Shown piece after piece: positions 1 through 9,085 of a DNA stretch of 38,940 nucleotides. Each line of letters starts with the position of its first letter. Position 1 is the first letter of the stretch. The stretch comes from an uncultured Polaribacter sp. Its GTDB lineage: Bacteria; Bacteroidota; Bacteroidia; Flavobacteriales; Flavobacteriaceae. The stretch is taken from assembly GCA_938084845.1 (NCBI GenBank), contig CALKEB010000049.1:1-38940 (forward strand), written 5' to 3'. The translations under genes and the position numbers were made by a program. The notes below the pieces were generated by a model. The model was not told where the DNA came from. It did not search any database and saw nothing but the letters and a program-made list of their open reading frames with translations.

Positions 1-459
1 TGGCCAGATACTGACGGAGACGGAGTTTTAGATAAAGATGATAAATGTCCTAACGAAGCTGGTGTTGCATCAGAAATGGGATGTCCAGAAAAGGTAATTA
101 CTGAAGCTGCAAAAATGGGTGTAGATACTTTTGCAAAAGCAATTTTATTCAATTCAAACAGATCTAGTTTTAAGTCTGGTGTTTCTAAACAATTAGATGG
201 GATGATCGAAATTATGAATAACTTTCCTAAAGCGAATTTTATCATTAAAGGATATACTGATAATACAGGAGCTGCTTCTTACAATTTAAAATTATCAGAA
301 AGAAGAGCTAATGCTGTTATGAAGTATTTAACTAAAAATGGAATTGATGCTGCAAGATTAACTGCAGAAGGTTTTGGAGTTGATTCACCAATTGCTTCTA
401 ACAGTTCAAGAGAAGGAAGAGCTCAGAATAGAAGAGTTGAAGTTAAAGTAACGAACTAA
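1..459 (+). CDS. OmpA-family outer-membrane protein, C-terminal part (5' end outside window)
   Basis: The reading frame is open from the first base, so this is the last 152 residues of a longer protein. It begins inside a calcium-binding thrombospondin type-3 repeat (DTDGDGVLDKDDKCPNEAG), and a complete OmpA C-terminal domain follows. The domain shows the peptidoglycan-contact pattern TDNTG...LSERRANAV, then GFG and the closing NRRVEV. Proteins of this build in Bacteroidetes normally have an N-terminal beta-barrel, a row of TSP3 repeats and the periplasmic OmpA domain that ties the outer membrane to peptidoglycan. The barrel is not in the window, so that part is inferred. An internal ATG at 76 lies within the repeat and is not the true start. 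A strong terminator follows directly. Confidence 0.9.
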   Translation, partial: WPDTDGDGVLDKDDKCPNEAGVASEMGCPEKVITEAAKMGVDTFAKAILFNSNRSSFKSGVSKQLDGMIEIMNNFPKANFIIKGYTDNTGAASYNLKLSERRANAVMKYLTKNGIDAARLTAEGFGVDSPIASNSSREGRAQNRRVEVKVTN

Positions 460-473
460 TATTTACTATATAT

Positions 474-507
474 AAAAAAAGCCTCATCATTACGATGAGG
501 CTTTTTT
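474..507 (+). terminator. Rho-independent terminator after the ompA-like gene
   Basis: GCCTCATC (481-488) pairs perfectly with GATGAGGC (494-501) around the loop ATTAC. It is flanked by an A run before and a T run after, so it may work in both directions. It separates the ompA-like gene from atpD. Confidence 0.9.
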
Positions 508-536
508 AGTTAAAAAAGTTTTTTTTGTTGTAATGA

Positions 537-2120
<1,584 letters not shown>

Positions 2121-2207
2121 ATAAATCCAAATGCTGAACACAATTCAGTATTTTAAATAATTAATAAGATCCTGATTAGAATTCAGGATAGTTAAATAAG
2201 TTTAACT

Positions 2208-2501
2208 ATGTTTTTAGAAATTGTAAGTCCAGAAGCTATTTTATTTTCATCAGAGGTAGATGCTATTGCAGTACCAGGTGAACATGGTGAGTTTCAAATG
2301 TTAAATAATCACGCACCAATTGTTGCAAACTTAAAAGAAGGTATTGTAAAAATACATGTACATTCTCAGCAAAACTTAAAGCTAGAAAATTTAAATAGCT
2401 TGTTAGTTCCACATGCAGAAGATGCTAAAGTTTTAACATTACAAATTAATTCTGGAACTTTAGAATTTAATGATAATAAAGCAATTGTATTAGCAGACTA
2501 A
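2208..2501 (+). CDS. atpC: F1Fo ATP synthase subunit epsilon, short form
   Basis: The 97 residues cover only the N-terminal beta-sandwich of epsilon, with the typical opening EIVSPEAILFSSEVDAIAVPGEHGEF and the segment NNHAPIVANLKEG. The C-terminal two-helix domain that inhibits ATP hydrolysis in many bacteria is absent. Short epsilon subunits are usual in Bacteroidetes. The gene follows atpD, with a small hairpin (2169-2189) in between, and ends just before a strong terminator, so atpD-atpC form one transcription unit. Confidence 0.93.
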   Translation: MFLEIVSPEAILFSSEVDAIAVPGEHGEFQMLNNHAPIVANLKEGIVKIHVHSQQNLKLENLNSLLVPHAEDAKVLTLQINSGTLEFNDNKAIVLAD

Positions 2502-2525
2502 CTGCAATTCATTTAAAATAAAAAA

Positions 2526-2555
2526 AATCTCAAAATTTATTTTGAGATTTTTTTT
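2526..2555 (+). terminator. Terminator of the atpDC unit
   Basis: AATCTCAAAA (2526-2535) pairs with TTTTGAGATT (2540-2549) around the loop TTTA. An A run precedes it and a T run follows. Confidence 0.88.
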
Positions 2556-2664
2556 GCTTAAAAGATTCTTATACAAACTACTTTTTCTAATTTTAGTAAA
2601 ATTAAAACAACAATTCAAGTCTTTATGAGTGTATAAATAAAAGAGACACTCTTTAAAAATATTG

Positions 2665-2672
2665 TAAATTTG
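2665..2672 (+). promoter_or_regulatory. Possible -7 box directly before rbfA
   Basis: TAAATTTG matches TAnnTTTG and ends only four bases before the rbfA ATG. If it is used, the transcript would begin at or next to the start codon. No TTTG -33 element is seen at the expected distance, so this could be a chance match. Confidence 0.4.
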
Positions 2673-2676
2673 TACT

Positions 2677-3072
2677 ATGGAAGAAACAAATAGACAGCGA
2701 AAAATTGCAGGTGTTCTGCAAAAAGATTTAGTAGATGTGTTGCAAAAAGCAGCACAAGACGGAATGAAAGGTGTAATCATATCTGTTTCTAAAGTGCATG
2801 TTACTTCAGATTTAGGAGTAGCCAAAGTATATTTAAGTGTCTTTCCTTCAGATAAAAGAGATGCTTTGGTTAAAGGGGTGCAATCAAATACTGTTCTAAT
2901 TCGTCACGAAATGGCAAAAAGAACAAAAAATCAATTACGTAGAATGCCAGAGTTGTTATTTTTTGGAGACGATACTTTAGATTATTTAGAAGAAATAGAT
3001 AAATCTTTAAGTGGTCTAGATGACGATCCTATCAAAAATCCAGAAGTGCTTCCACCAAGAAAAAAACTTTAA
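2677..3072 (+). CDS. rbfA: 30S ribosome-binding factor A
   Basis: RbfA binds the 30S subunit during late maturation of 16S rRNA and helps cold adaptation. The 131-residue product has the expected N-terminal helix (RQRKIAGVLQKDLVDVLQ), a KH-like beta-alpha-beta core (VIISVSKVHVTSDLGVAKVYLSVF) and the helix with RHEMAKRTKNQLRRMPELLFFGD. The acidic C-terminal tail (EEIDKSLSGLDDD) is common in flavobacterial forms. It sits immediately upstream of the ABC permease gene (18 bases), an arrangement seen in other flavobacteria as far as I recall. Confidence 0.93.
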   Translation: MEETNRQRKIAGVLQKDLVDVLQKAAQDGMKGVIISVSKVHVTSDLGVAKVYLSVFPSDKRDALVKGVQSNTVLIRHEMAKRTKNQLRRMPELLFFGDDTLDYLEEIDKSLSGLDDDPIKNPEVLPPRKKL

Positions 3073-3090
3073 TCAAACTCAAAAAAAATA

Positions 3091-4293
3091 CTGAATTTTT
3101 CATACTACATAGCTAGAAGATATTTATTTACAAAGACTAGTAATAATGCTATAAATATAATTACTATTATCGCTTCTTTTGGAGTAATAGTTAGTTCTTT
3201 AGCACTTTTTATTATTCTTTCTGGATTCTCAGGATTAAGAACTTTTAGTTATAGTTTGTTGGATGTTTCTGATCCAGATATTAAAATTACTTCTACAAAA
3301 GGTAAATCTTTTATTTTAGATAAAAATATTAAGCAACATATTGAAGATAAATCTTCTATTTTAGGGTACTCTAAAGTAATTGAAGAACGTGTTTTTTTAG
3401 AATATGCGGATAAAAATGAAATTGCTTACATAAAAGGTGTAGATGATAATTACACTACTATTACAAAAATAGATAGTGCAATTTATATTGGAGATTGGTT
3501 AGATAAGAACTATAGAAATACTGCAATTATTGGAAGAGCAACTGCATTAAAACTCTCTTTAGGCGTTAATAGTTATGGTAAACCCTTAACGATTATGGTG
3601 CCAAAACCAGGTAAAGGATTTATAAATCCGACAAATGCTTTTTACAAAATGGAAGTTCAGATTCTAGGGATATATTCAGGAACCGAAGAGTTTGAAAGTA
3701 AATATGTTTTTGTAACTTTAAATCAAGCTAAAAATCTTTTAAAATTTAAAGACAACCAAGTATCAGCACTAGAACTTAAAATTAAAGACACAGATAACAC
3801 AGATGCTGTAGCAGAAAAACTTCAAAATTTGTTAGGTACTGCTTATACCGTTAAAACCAAAGAACAACTAAATGAGGTTTTTTATAAAGTGATAAATACA
3901 GAAAATTTTGTATCCTACCTTATTTTTACTTTAATCATTATCATAGCCTTATTTAATGTAATTGGAGCTATTATTATGATGATTATAGATAAAAAACAAA
4001 ACTTAAAAACCCTATATAGCTTAGGTTTAACCATAGAAGAGATTAAGAAGATTTTTAGATATCAAGGTTTTTTATTAACATGTTTTGGAATGTTAGTCGG
4101 TTTACTTTTAGGAATTATTTTAGTTTTATTACAAGACAGTTATGGATTATTTATGATTACAGAATCGTTAGCTTATCCTGTAGAACTTCAATTATACAAT
4201 GTATTTATTGTAATCTTTACAATAACCGTTTTAGGTTTTTTTGCTGCCAAAATAGCAAGCAGTAGAATTAATAAAAAATTTATTGAAAAATAA
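3091..4293 (+). CDS. FtsX/LolE-type ABC transporter permease, apparent CTG start
   Basis: This is an inner-membrane permease of the LolC/LolE/MacB kind, which extracts lipoproteins or drives other envelope transport with an ATPase partner not present here. The first TTG or ATG codon lies inside the protein. Homology continues upstream in frame to a CTG at 3091, giving LNFSYYIARRYLFTK, where flavobacterial relatives begin MNF (from memory). From there the protein has 400 residues, the normal length. It has a first membrane helix near residues 20-45, a periplasmic domain, and three C-terminal helices in an FtsX domain (NVIGAIIMMIIDKK...LYSLGLTIEEIKKIF). Removing the single C at 3091 would create ATG without changing the frame. 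The function is clear; the substrate and start codon are not. Confidence 0.85.
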   Translation: MNFSYYIARRYLFTKTSNNAINIITIIASFGVIVSSLALFIILSGFSGLRTFSYSLLDVSDPDIKITSTKGKSFILDKNIKQHIEDKSSILGYSKVIEERVFLEYADKNEIAYIKGVDDNYTTITKIDSAIYIGDWLDKNYRNTAIIGRATALKLSLGVNSYGKPLTIMVPKPGKGFINPTNAFYKMEVQILGIYSGTEEFESKYVFVTLNQAKNLLKFKDNQVSALELKIKDTDNTDAVAEKLQNLLGTAYTVKTKEQLNEVFYKVINTENFVSYLIFTLIIIIALFNVIGAIIMMIIDKKQNLKTLYSLGLTIEEIKKIFRYQGFLLTCFGMLVGLLLGIILVLLQDSYGLFMITESLAYPVELQLYNVFIVIFTITVLGFFAAKIASSRINKKFIEK

Positions 4294-4294
4294 G

Positions 4295-4867
4295 ATGTTT
4301 AACTTTTTTAAAATAACGTGTGGTTTTGCTTTTTTTCTTTTGTCTATAGGATGTGTTACTACAAATACAAAAAGCACTCGTAACCTATGTCTAAAAGAAA
4401 ATAGAATTATAAAAGATTACGCGAAGCAACAAAAGAACTATAGCTTAGAAATACCCAATAATTGGGTTGGTTTTTTTGATACACATTGTATGTTAGCTTA
4501 TAAACCTAAAACATCTGTAAAACAGAAACCGTACATCGTAGTTCAAGTATTAGATAAAACGAGTATAAAAGTAAGTACTGGTATCACAAACTTAGAAGAA
4601 TTTACGAATGATTATGTGAAACATATTATTGCAAAAAACACAAATCCCCAATTGAACGTAAGTTATCAAGAACATTCTTTGTATAAAAAATATTCCGTTA
4701 TTAGTTATAAAACATCTTTTTTAGGAAATATTTATACAAGTCTAACTATTAGTTTTTACTATAATTCAAAACCTTTTAGGTTAACTTATTTTGCACAAAT
4801 TGATGAGTTCGAAAATTATTTAGAAGATTTTACAACTATGCTAGAAACATTTAGAATTACAGTATAA
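4295..4867 (+). CDS. Putative lipoprotein, first of a related pair
   Basis: A 190-residue product starts at the ATG at 4295, which puts a lipoprotein signal right at the front: a hydrophobic stretch followed by the lipobox LSIGC. A TTG four codons upstream would overlap the permease and is less likely. The mature part has the pattern YSLEIPNNW, and near its end RLTYFAQIDEFENYLEDFTTMLETF. I do not recognise a named family with certainty; the overall pattern resembles PsbP/DcrB-like single-domain lipoproteins. Its stop overlaps the start of the next gene by one base. The two are probably translated together after the ABC permease, so a role in the envelope beside that permease is a guess from position. 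Confidence 0.75.
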   Translation: MFNFFKITCGFAFFLLSIGCVTTNTKSTRNLCLKENRIIKDYAKQQKNYSLEIPNNWVGFFDTHCMLAYKPKTSVKQKPYIVVQVLDKTSIKVSTGITNLEEFTNDYVKHIIAKNTNPQLNVSYQEHSLYKKYSVISYKTSFLGNIYTSLTISFYYNSKPFRLTYFAQIDEFENYLEDFTTMLETFRITV

Positions 4868-5457
4868 TGATAAAACATAGTCTTATTGTAGTTATTTTAT
4901 TCGCGCTCTTTTCTTGTTCTTCTTTAAAAAGAATAGAAAAATCTTGTGAAAAAAATCCTTTTCAAGAATTAGATAGTACCCAAAGAGCAAATCAAAATCT
5001 TAGGTATACAATTCAAACGCCCAAATCCTGGAAAAAGGGAAGAACAAGCGATGGAGATTCATACGTTTTAGATGGAAAATTTATAGATTCCTTAGGTTAT
5101 TTTAGTACGAAAGCAAGTGTTTATGTAAGTAGAAACGCCATAAGAGAAACTTGTAATGATAAAGCTTTTTGGATAGAGGATTATCTTGATTATTATATAG
5201 ATTTTATAAATAGATGGTATTCTGATACTACATTTAAATATTTACTTTTAAAGGGAAAGCATAAATTTTATCAAGCAATCTATATTATAAACTATTCAAA
5301 CAAAACACCAGACTCAAGGTTATTTAAGTACACTACGTTTTTATTTTTTAAAGAGAATATTGGGTATTCACTAACATATGTTTCAGAGCCAAAACACTAT
5401 GAAACCTATTTGCCTGAAGTAGAAAAAATGATCAATTCTTTTAGTATTTTGGAATAA
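4867..5457 (+). CDS. Putative lipoprotein, second of a related pair
   Basis: A 196-residue product has a signal ending in the lipobox LFSCS. Its pattern parallels its neighbour: YTIQTPKSW near the start of the mature part and SLTYVSEPKHYETYLPEVEKMINSF at the end. The shared layout points to an old tandem duplication. The function is unknown. The ATG at 4867 shares its A with the previous stop (TAATG). The gene ends 35 bases from the convergent dusB gene, with a possible weak hairpin between. Confidence 0.75.
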   Translation: MIKHSLIVVILFALFSCSSLKRIEKSCEKNPFQELDSTQRANQNLRYTIQTPKSWKKGRTSDGDSYVLDGKFIDSLGYFSTKASVYVSRNAIRETCNDKAFWIEDYLDYYIDFINRWYSDTTFKYLLLKGKHKFYQAIYIINYSNKTPDSRLFKYTTFLFFKENIGYSLTYVSEPKHYETYLPEVEKMINSFSILE

Positions 5458-5473
5458 ATGTCCAAAATATAGC

Positions 5474-5500
5474 ATCCTTATTGATTGTTTTATTAAGGAT
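5474..5500. terminator. Possible weak terminator between convergent genes
   Basis: ATCCTTA (5474-5480) can pair with TAAGGAT (5494-5500) across a T-rich loop of 13 bases. It overlaps the last codons of dusB and lacks a good T run on either side, so it is only a possible transcription end for the two converging units. Confidence 0.3.
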
Positions 5501-6497
5501 TAAACTCAGGAATAAGAGTATTCCCAAACTTCGCTTCTACTTCATCAAATGTTTTAAAAACTGTAGCAGGGTCATCTGAGGTAACCATTTTTAAGCGATA
5601 TTCTTTAAAATGAGGAATACCCTTAAAATAATTGGTATAATGTCTTCTGGTCTCTACAACTCCTAAATGCTCTCCCTTCCAATCTATAGCCATTTCTAGG
5701 TGTCTTCTAGCGACTTTAGTTCTTTCTGCAATAGAGGGTTTTGGAAGATGTTCTCCTGTTTTAAAAAAGTGTTTTACTTCATTAAAAAACCAAGGGTAAC
5801 CTATAGATGCTCTTCCAATCATAGCTCCATCTAAACCATACTTATCTCTCATTTCCATCGCTCTTTCTGGAGTAGTAACATCCCCATTACCAAAAACAGG
5901 AATATGCATTCTTGGGTTATTTTTTACAGCTGCAATAGGCACCCAATCTGCGTTACCTTTATACATTTGAGCGCGCGTTCTACCATGTATAGATATCGCT
6001 TTACAGCCAACATCTTGTAAGCGTTCTGCTACTTCGACAATACGTATAGAGTCATGATCCCAACCTAACCTTGTTTTAACCGTTATTGGTAATTTAGTAT
6101 GCTTTACCATAGCTTCTGTTAGAGAAACCATAAGGTCTATATCTTTTAAAATACCCGCTCCTGCTCCCTTAGAAACCACTTTTTTTACTGGACAGCCAAA
6201 ATTAATATCAATAATATCAGGATTTGATTTTTCTACAATTTCAATGGTTTTTAACATAGAATCTAAATTGGCTCCAAAAATTTGAATTCCAACAGGTCTT
6301 TCCTTTTCATAAATATCTAACTTAATTACACTCTTTGCAGCGTCTCTAATTAATCCCTCAGAAGAAATAAACTCTGTATACACTACATCAGCTCCATTTT
6401 CTTTACATAAAGCCCTAAATGGTGGATCAGAGACATCTTCCATTGGCGCAAGCAGCAATGGAAAATCAGGAAGTTCTATTGTATCTATCTTTACCAA
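5493..6497 (-). CDS. dusB: tRNA-dihydrouridine synthase, DusB type
   Basis: This FMN enzyme reduces specific uridines of tRNA to dihydrouridine using NADPH. Its 334 residues form the TIM barrel and C-terminal helical domain of the Dus family. Visible marks are LLLAPMEDVSDPPFR near the start, the active-site segment DINFGCPVKKV with Cys102, KTRLGWD, SIHGRTRAQMYKG, and the flavin phosphate-binding end FGNGDV...GAMIGRASIG. It is the last gene of the six-gene minus-strand operon, only six bases after the DUF4345-like gene. Confidence 0.95.
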   Translation of the reverse strand: MVKIDTIELPDFPLLLAPMEDVSDPPFRALCKENGADVVYTEFISSEGLIRDAAKSVIKLDIYEKERPVGIQIFGANLDSMLKTIEIVEKSNPDIIDINFGCPVKKVVSKGAGAGILKDIDLMVSLTEAMVKHTKLPITVKTRLGWDHDSIRIVEVAERLQDVGCKAISIHGRTRAQMYKGNADWVPIAAVKNNPRMHIPVFGNGDVTTPERAMEMRDKYGLDGAMIGRASIGYPWFFNEVKHFFKTGEHLPKPSIAERTKVARRHLEMAIDWKGEHLGVVETRRHYTNYFKGIPHFKEYRLKMVTSDDPATVFKTFDEVEAKFGNTLIPEFNP

Positions 6498-6503
6498 AAT
6501 AAA

Positions 6504-6905
6504 TTAGTTTTTTGCAAAATTACTCTTTTTATGTGTTAAAACCCAAAGACCGTAAAAACCTAAACAAAATTCTCCAATAGTACCAATTAGAAAACCAATT
6601 GTTGGAATGCCATCTAAAAAATAACTAAGTACTCTACCAAAACCCAAGCCTAACATAAAGACAACATTACTAATTAATGCTGTTTTTAAATATTGTTGTT
6701 TAAAAACACCTACTACCCAAAGCACAGCGCAACCCAAATAGAAGCCCATAACAGCTTTAAAAAAATGATGTTCATCTACCGTTTTTAATTGAATATTAAA
6801 TACGGATGCAGGGTTAACACCATAAACAAAAGAAACAGGGATTACAATACAAATAGATATAATTAAATGAATTTTTTGTTGTATTGGTTTTAGCTTTCGG
6901 TCCAT
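6504..6905 (-). CDS. Small integral membrane protein, DUF4345-like
   Basis: A 133-residue protein has four likely membrane helices: about residues 12-30, 48-67, 74-95 and 100-125. The pattern FFKAVMGFYLGCAVLWV and the final GEFCLGFYGLWVLTHK resemble DUF4345 proteins, an assignment made from memory of the family. No catalytic motif is visible. It sits three bases after the outer-membrane barrel gene and six bases before dusB, so it belongs to the same transcript. The biochemical role is unknown. Confidence 0.7.
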   Translation of the reverse strand: MDRKLKPIQQKIHLIISICIVIPVSFVYGVNPASVFNIQLKTVDEHHFFKAVMGFYLGCAVLWVVGVFKQQYLKTALISNVVFMLGLGFGRVLSYFLDGIPTIGFLIGTIGEFCLGFYGLWVLTHKKSNFAKN

Positions 6906-6908
6906 CTA

Positions 6909-7760
6909 CTAAAAAACCCTTACAATATTAAATCCGAAGACTAAATCACCTTCTGCATAAGATATAAAAGCAGGCTCGTTCGTAGATTGAGCATTGGTAA
7001 ATAATAACTGAAAAACATGACCACCAGTTTCTATGTCTACTCCAAAAGCAAAAGCATCAGAAAAAGGAGAGTTACTTGGCCTACTAAAGTTGTGAATATA
7101 TTCGGCATTTAAACTCATTCTTTTACTCATCTTTAATCGCCCACCAAACCCCATAGCAAATTGATTGTGCTGCGCCTGAGCAACTATATTTAAATCTTGG
7201 AGGTTTTGTCTTACATAACTAGGGGCCAATTCAAGAGAAAAGTTGTTAGAAAAGCGTCTGGAAATTAATAGTTGATTTGCATAACTATACCTATCAGATG
7301 GTTGTAGCTCAGGAAAATTATTTTCGTCCAATAATGTATTTATGTTTATGGTGCTATATCCGACTATTGTTAAAGGAAAACGATTTGATTGCTTTACAAG
7401 CATAAATTTTAAAGCACTTGCCAATGTTCTATTGTAAGATTCTCTACTAACACTCAATTGAACACCATTCCAAAAACTATAGGCAAGTTGTATTTTTGTA
7501 ATTGCATTGTCTAAACCAAAAAAAGTGTCGAATCCATTTTTTAGAGGACCAAAACGATGCGATACATAAAGGTATAAATCTCCTTTATCTCCAATTTTTG
7601 TAGATTGTAAATTGCCAATTTTCATTGCTTTGAATGCTAGAGGGTCAAATGTCAAATTCGTTTCTGTCTCTTCATTTAATTCTTCCATTAAATCATTTTG
7701 GGCTAAAAGCGGAAATGAACACACAAATAATAGGTTCAAAAATACTAGGATACGTTTCAT
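6909..7760 (-). CDS. Outer-membrane beta-barrel protein, DUF5777-like
   Basis: The protein has 283 residues from the ATG at 7760. That start overlaps the upstream stop as ATGA and places a normal signal peptide (MKRILVFLNLLFVCSFPLLAQ) at the N-terminus; an ATG at 7784 would put eight polar residues in front of it. The mature part alternates short beta-strands and ends in a strand with terminal Phe (VFGFNIVRVF), typical of outer-membrane barrels. The segments FKAMKIGNLQSTKIGDKGDLYLYVSHRFG and FFGLDNA recall DUF5777, a Bacteroidetes barrel family. It follows a cytochrome, a YceI protein and an OB-fold protein in one operon, which suggests they act together in the envelope. Confidence 0.8.
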   Translation of the reverse strand: MKRILVFLNLLFVCSFPLLAQNDLMEELNEETETNLTFDPLAFKAMKIGNLQSTKIGDKGDLYLYVSHRFGPLKNGFDTFFGLDNAITKIQLAYSFWNGVQLSVSRESYNRTLASALKFMLVKQSNRFPLTIVGYSTININTLLDENNFPELQPSDRYSYANQLLISRRFSNNFSLELAPSYVRQNLQDLNIVAQAQHNQFAMGFGGRLKMSKRMSLNAEYIHNFSRPSNSPFSDAFAFGVDIETGGHVFQLLFTNAQSTNEPAFISYAEGDLVFGFNIVRVF

Positions 7761-8155
7761 AATGTTGGAATAATTTTTATGCATTGGTCTAATTTTAACT
7801 CCTCTAGTACATCATCATAACCAATGATGCGACCTTTTAAGCTAACTAATGTATTTAATTTAAAATTGGCAACGTCTTGTTCTTCTTTAAGCTGACAATA
7901 TATTTGATTTTCTAAAGTAATCCCTTTGGAGCCAATTGCAGTTATTACCCCTTTTAATTGTACGATTTTAGAAGACCAAACAGTATCATTTTTTTGAAAA
8001 TTGAACAGCAGATCTTTGGCAGAAGAGCTAAAAAAAACGGCTTTAGTTTCAATTTTTTCTGGAGCTTTCATTAAAAAAGTAAAACCTACATAGCAAGTAC
8101 TACTAATTATTAGAAGCAGTGAAATTATAATTTTATACTTTTTTTTCAAGGACAT
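7757..8155 (-). CDS. Membrane-anchored OB-fold (tRNA_anti-like) protein
   Basis: A 132-residue protein has one N-terminal membrane anchor (about residues 8-28) and a periplasmic or surface domain. The domain reads VQLKGVITAIGSKGITLENQIYCQLKEEQ... and LVSLKGRIIGYDDVLEELKLDQCIKI, the strand pattern of a small OB fold of the tRNA_anti-like kind. Such domains bind diverse ligands, and nothing here points to tRNA. Its start lies 23 bases inside the YceI gene, and its stop overlaps the start of the barrel gene by four bases, which is strong evidence for coupled translation. Confidence 0.75.
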   Translation of the reverse strand: MSLKKKYKIIISLLLIISSTCYVGFTFLMKAPEKIETKAVFFSSSAKDLLFNFQKNDTVWSSKIVQLKGVITAIGSKGITLENQIYCQLKEEQDVANFKLNTLVSLKGRIIGYDDVLEELKLDQCIKIIPTL

Positions 8156-8675
8156 AGTCTAAAGAGATATCAACTTTTTTAGCAATTTTTTTTCTTACAA
8201 TAGCAGGGATTTCAATTTCAAAATCTTTGGGAGTAACAGAAAAATTTGCTTTAAAAGTTAACTGTTTTTTATCTTTCTTTAAAGAGGCAGTAGTTGTTAT
8301 TTCTTTAGAAATACCTCTTATTGTAAGGATGCCTTTTAATGTGTAGTTAGATTTTTTATCAATTGTAGATAAATTAAAATCTACTAATTTTCCTTTAAAA
8401 GTTGCTTTCGGATAGGTATAAGACTCCATATAATTTTCATTAAAATGCTCTTGCATAAGTCCTATTTTAAATTGGAAAGCAGTCATGAAAAGTTGGGCAA
8501 CAATCTCACCAGTACTTGTTTTTAGGAGCACTGTAGTACTCTTGTTTTTTGCTTCGATAGGCTCAAAAAAATCTACAGAGGCTTTAAAGTCGGTGGCACC
8601 TGTTCGCGTAAAATATTTTTGTGAAAAACAAGAGGTACCATATATTAAAAGTAATAAAAATAGTATTTTTTTCAT
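8133..8675 (-). CDS. YceI-family periplasmic lipocalin-like protein
   Basis: A 180-residue protein begins with a signal peptide (MKKILFLLLLIYGTSCFSQ). The rest has the YceI pattern: an opening with FEPIEAKNKSTTVLL, YPKATFKGKL, YTLKGILTIRGISKEITTTASL, and a closing beta-strand region with FSVTPKDFEIEIPAIVRKKIAKKVDI. YceI proteins form a lipid-binding barrel like lipocalins and carry isoprenoids or similar molecules in some bacteria. It starts seven bases after the cytochrome gene and overlaps the next gene by 23 bases. Pairing with a cytochrome suggests an isoprenoid or quinone ligand in electron transfer, but that is inference. Confidence 0.85.
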   Translation of the reverse strand: MKKILFLLLLIYGTSCFSQKYFTRTGATDFKASVDFFEPIEAKNKSTTVLLKTSTGEIVAQLFMTAFQFKIGLMQEHFNENYMESYTYPKATFKGKLVDFNLSTIDKKSNYTLKGILTIRGISKEITTTASLKKDKKQLTFKANFSVTPKDFEIEIPAIVRKKIAKKVDISLDYVLEKKV

Positions 8676-8682
8676 AAGTAGT

Positions 8683-9039
8683 TTAATTTTCTAGAAAACC
8701 ATCGGCCTCCCATTTATCAATAAGTGCTAAAATAGCTGCAGATAATCTTCCAGAAGATGGCATAGGGTTAGTAGTACTGTTCATTCTTTGAATAAGGTTC
8801 CCAAATTCTGCAGAATTCCGAACTTGAGTATAGTTTACCAAAGGTAAAAAACTTGCTTGTCCACCGTTAATATGACAATTGGTACAATGAGATTCCATTA
8901 TTGTTTTAACATCCTTCTCATAGGTCACCAATTCTAAAATAGGAGTAACTTCTTCTAAAGGAATAACCGTTGTTGTGCAATTAGATAATGAAAGTACTAA
9001 AGTACAAAGCAGAATGATTTTATAGGTAGAAAGTTTCAT
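8683..9039 (-). CDS. Single-haem cytochrome c-like lipoprotein
   Basis: A 118-residue protein has a lipoprotein signal (lipobox LSLSNC, Cys21) and one haem-binding site CTNCH at residues 52-56. A following NPMP at residues 91-94 offers Met93 as a possible sixth ligand. The fold ends with AILALIDKWEADGF, the usual last helix of small cytochromes c and of planctomycete-type cytochrome domains. It is probably anchored in the envelope and carries single electrons. It is the first gene of the six-gene operon running down to dusB. Confidence 0.85.
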   Translation of the reverse strand: MKLSTYKIILLCTLVLSLSNCTTTVIPLEEVTPILELVTYEKDVKTIMESHCTNCHINGGQASFLPLVNYTQVRNSAEFGNLIQRMNSTTNPMPSSGRLSAAILALIDKWEADGFLEN

Positions 9040-9064
9040 TTTGTATGGCTGTAAATTTTACATC

Positions 9065-9085
9065 CTAAGATACGGATTATATCCG
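9065..9085 (-). promoter_or_regulatory. Possible promoter box and operator-like palindrome before the cytochrome operon
   Basis: Read on the minus strand, TATCTTAG (9072-9065) is one base off the TAnnTTTG box. Directly upstream of it lies the inverted repeat CGGAT-TAT-ATCCG (9073-9085). The placement suits a regulator site, but the arms are only five bases long. Confidence 0.3.

Noticed and set aside
2490..2825. Minus-strand open frame across the atpC terminator and rbfA start
   Set aside because: It spans a terminator and a known gene, and its product is low-complexity.
4080..4265. 61-codon plus-strand frame inside the ABC permease gene
   Set aside because: Out-of-frame shadow of a clear FtsX domain.
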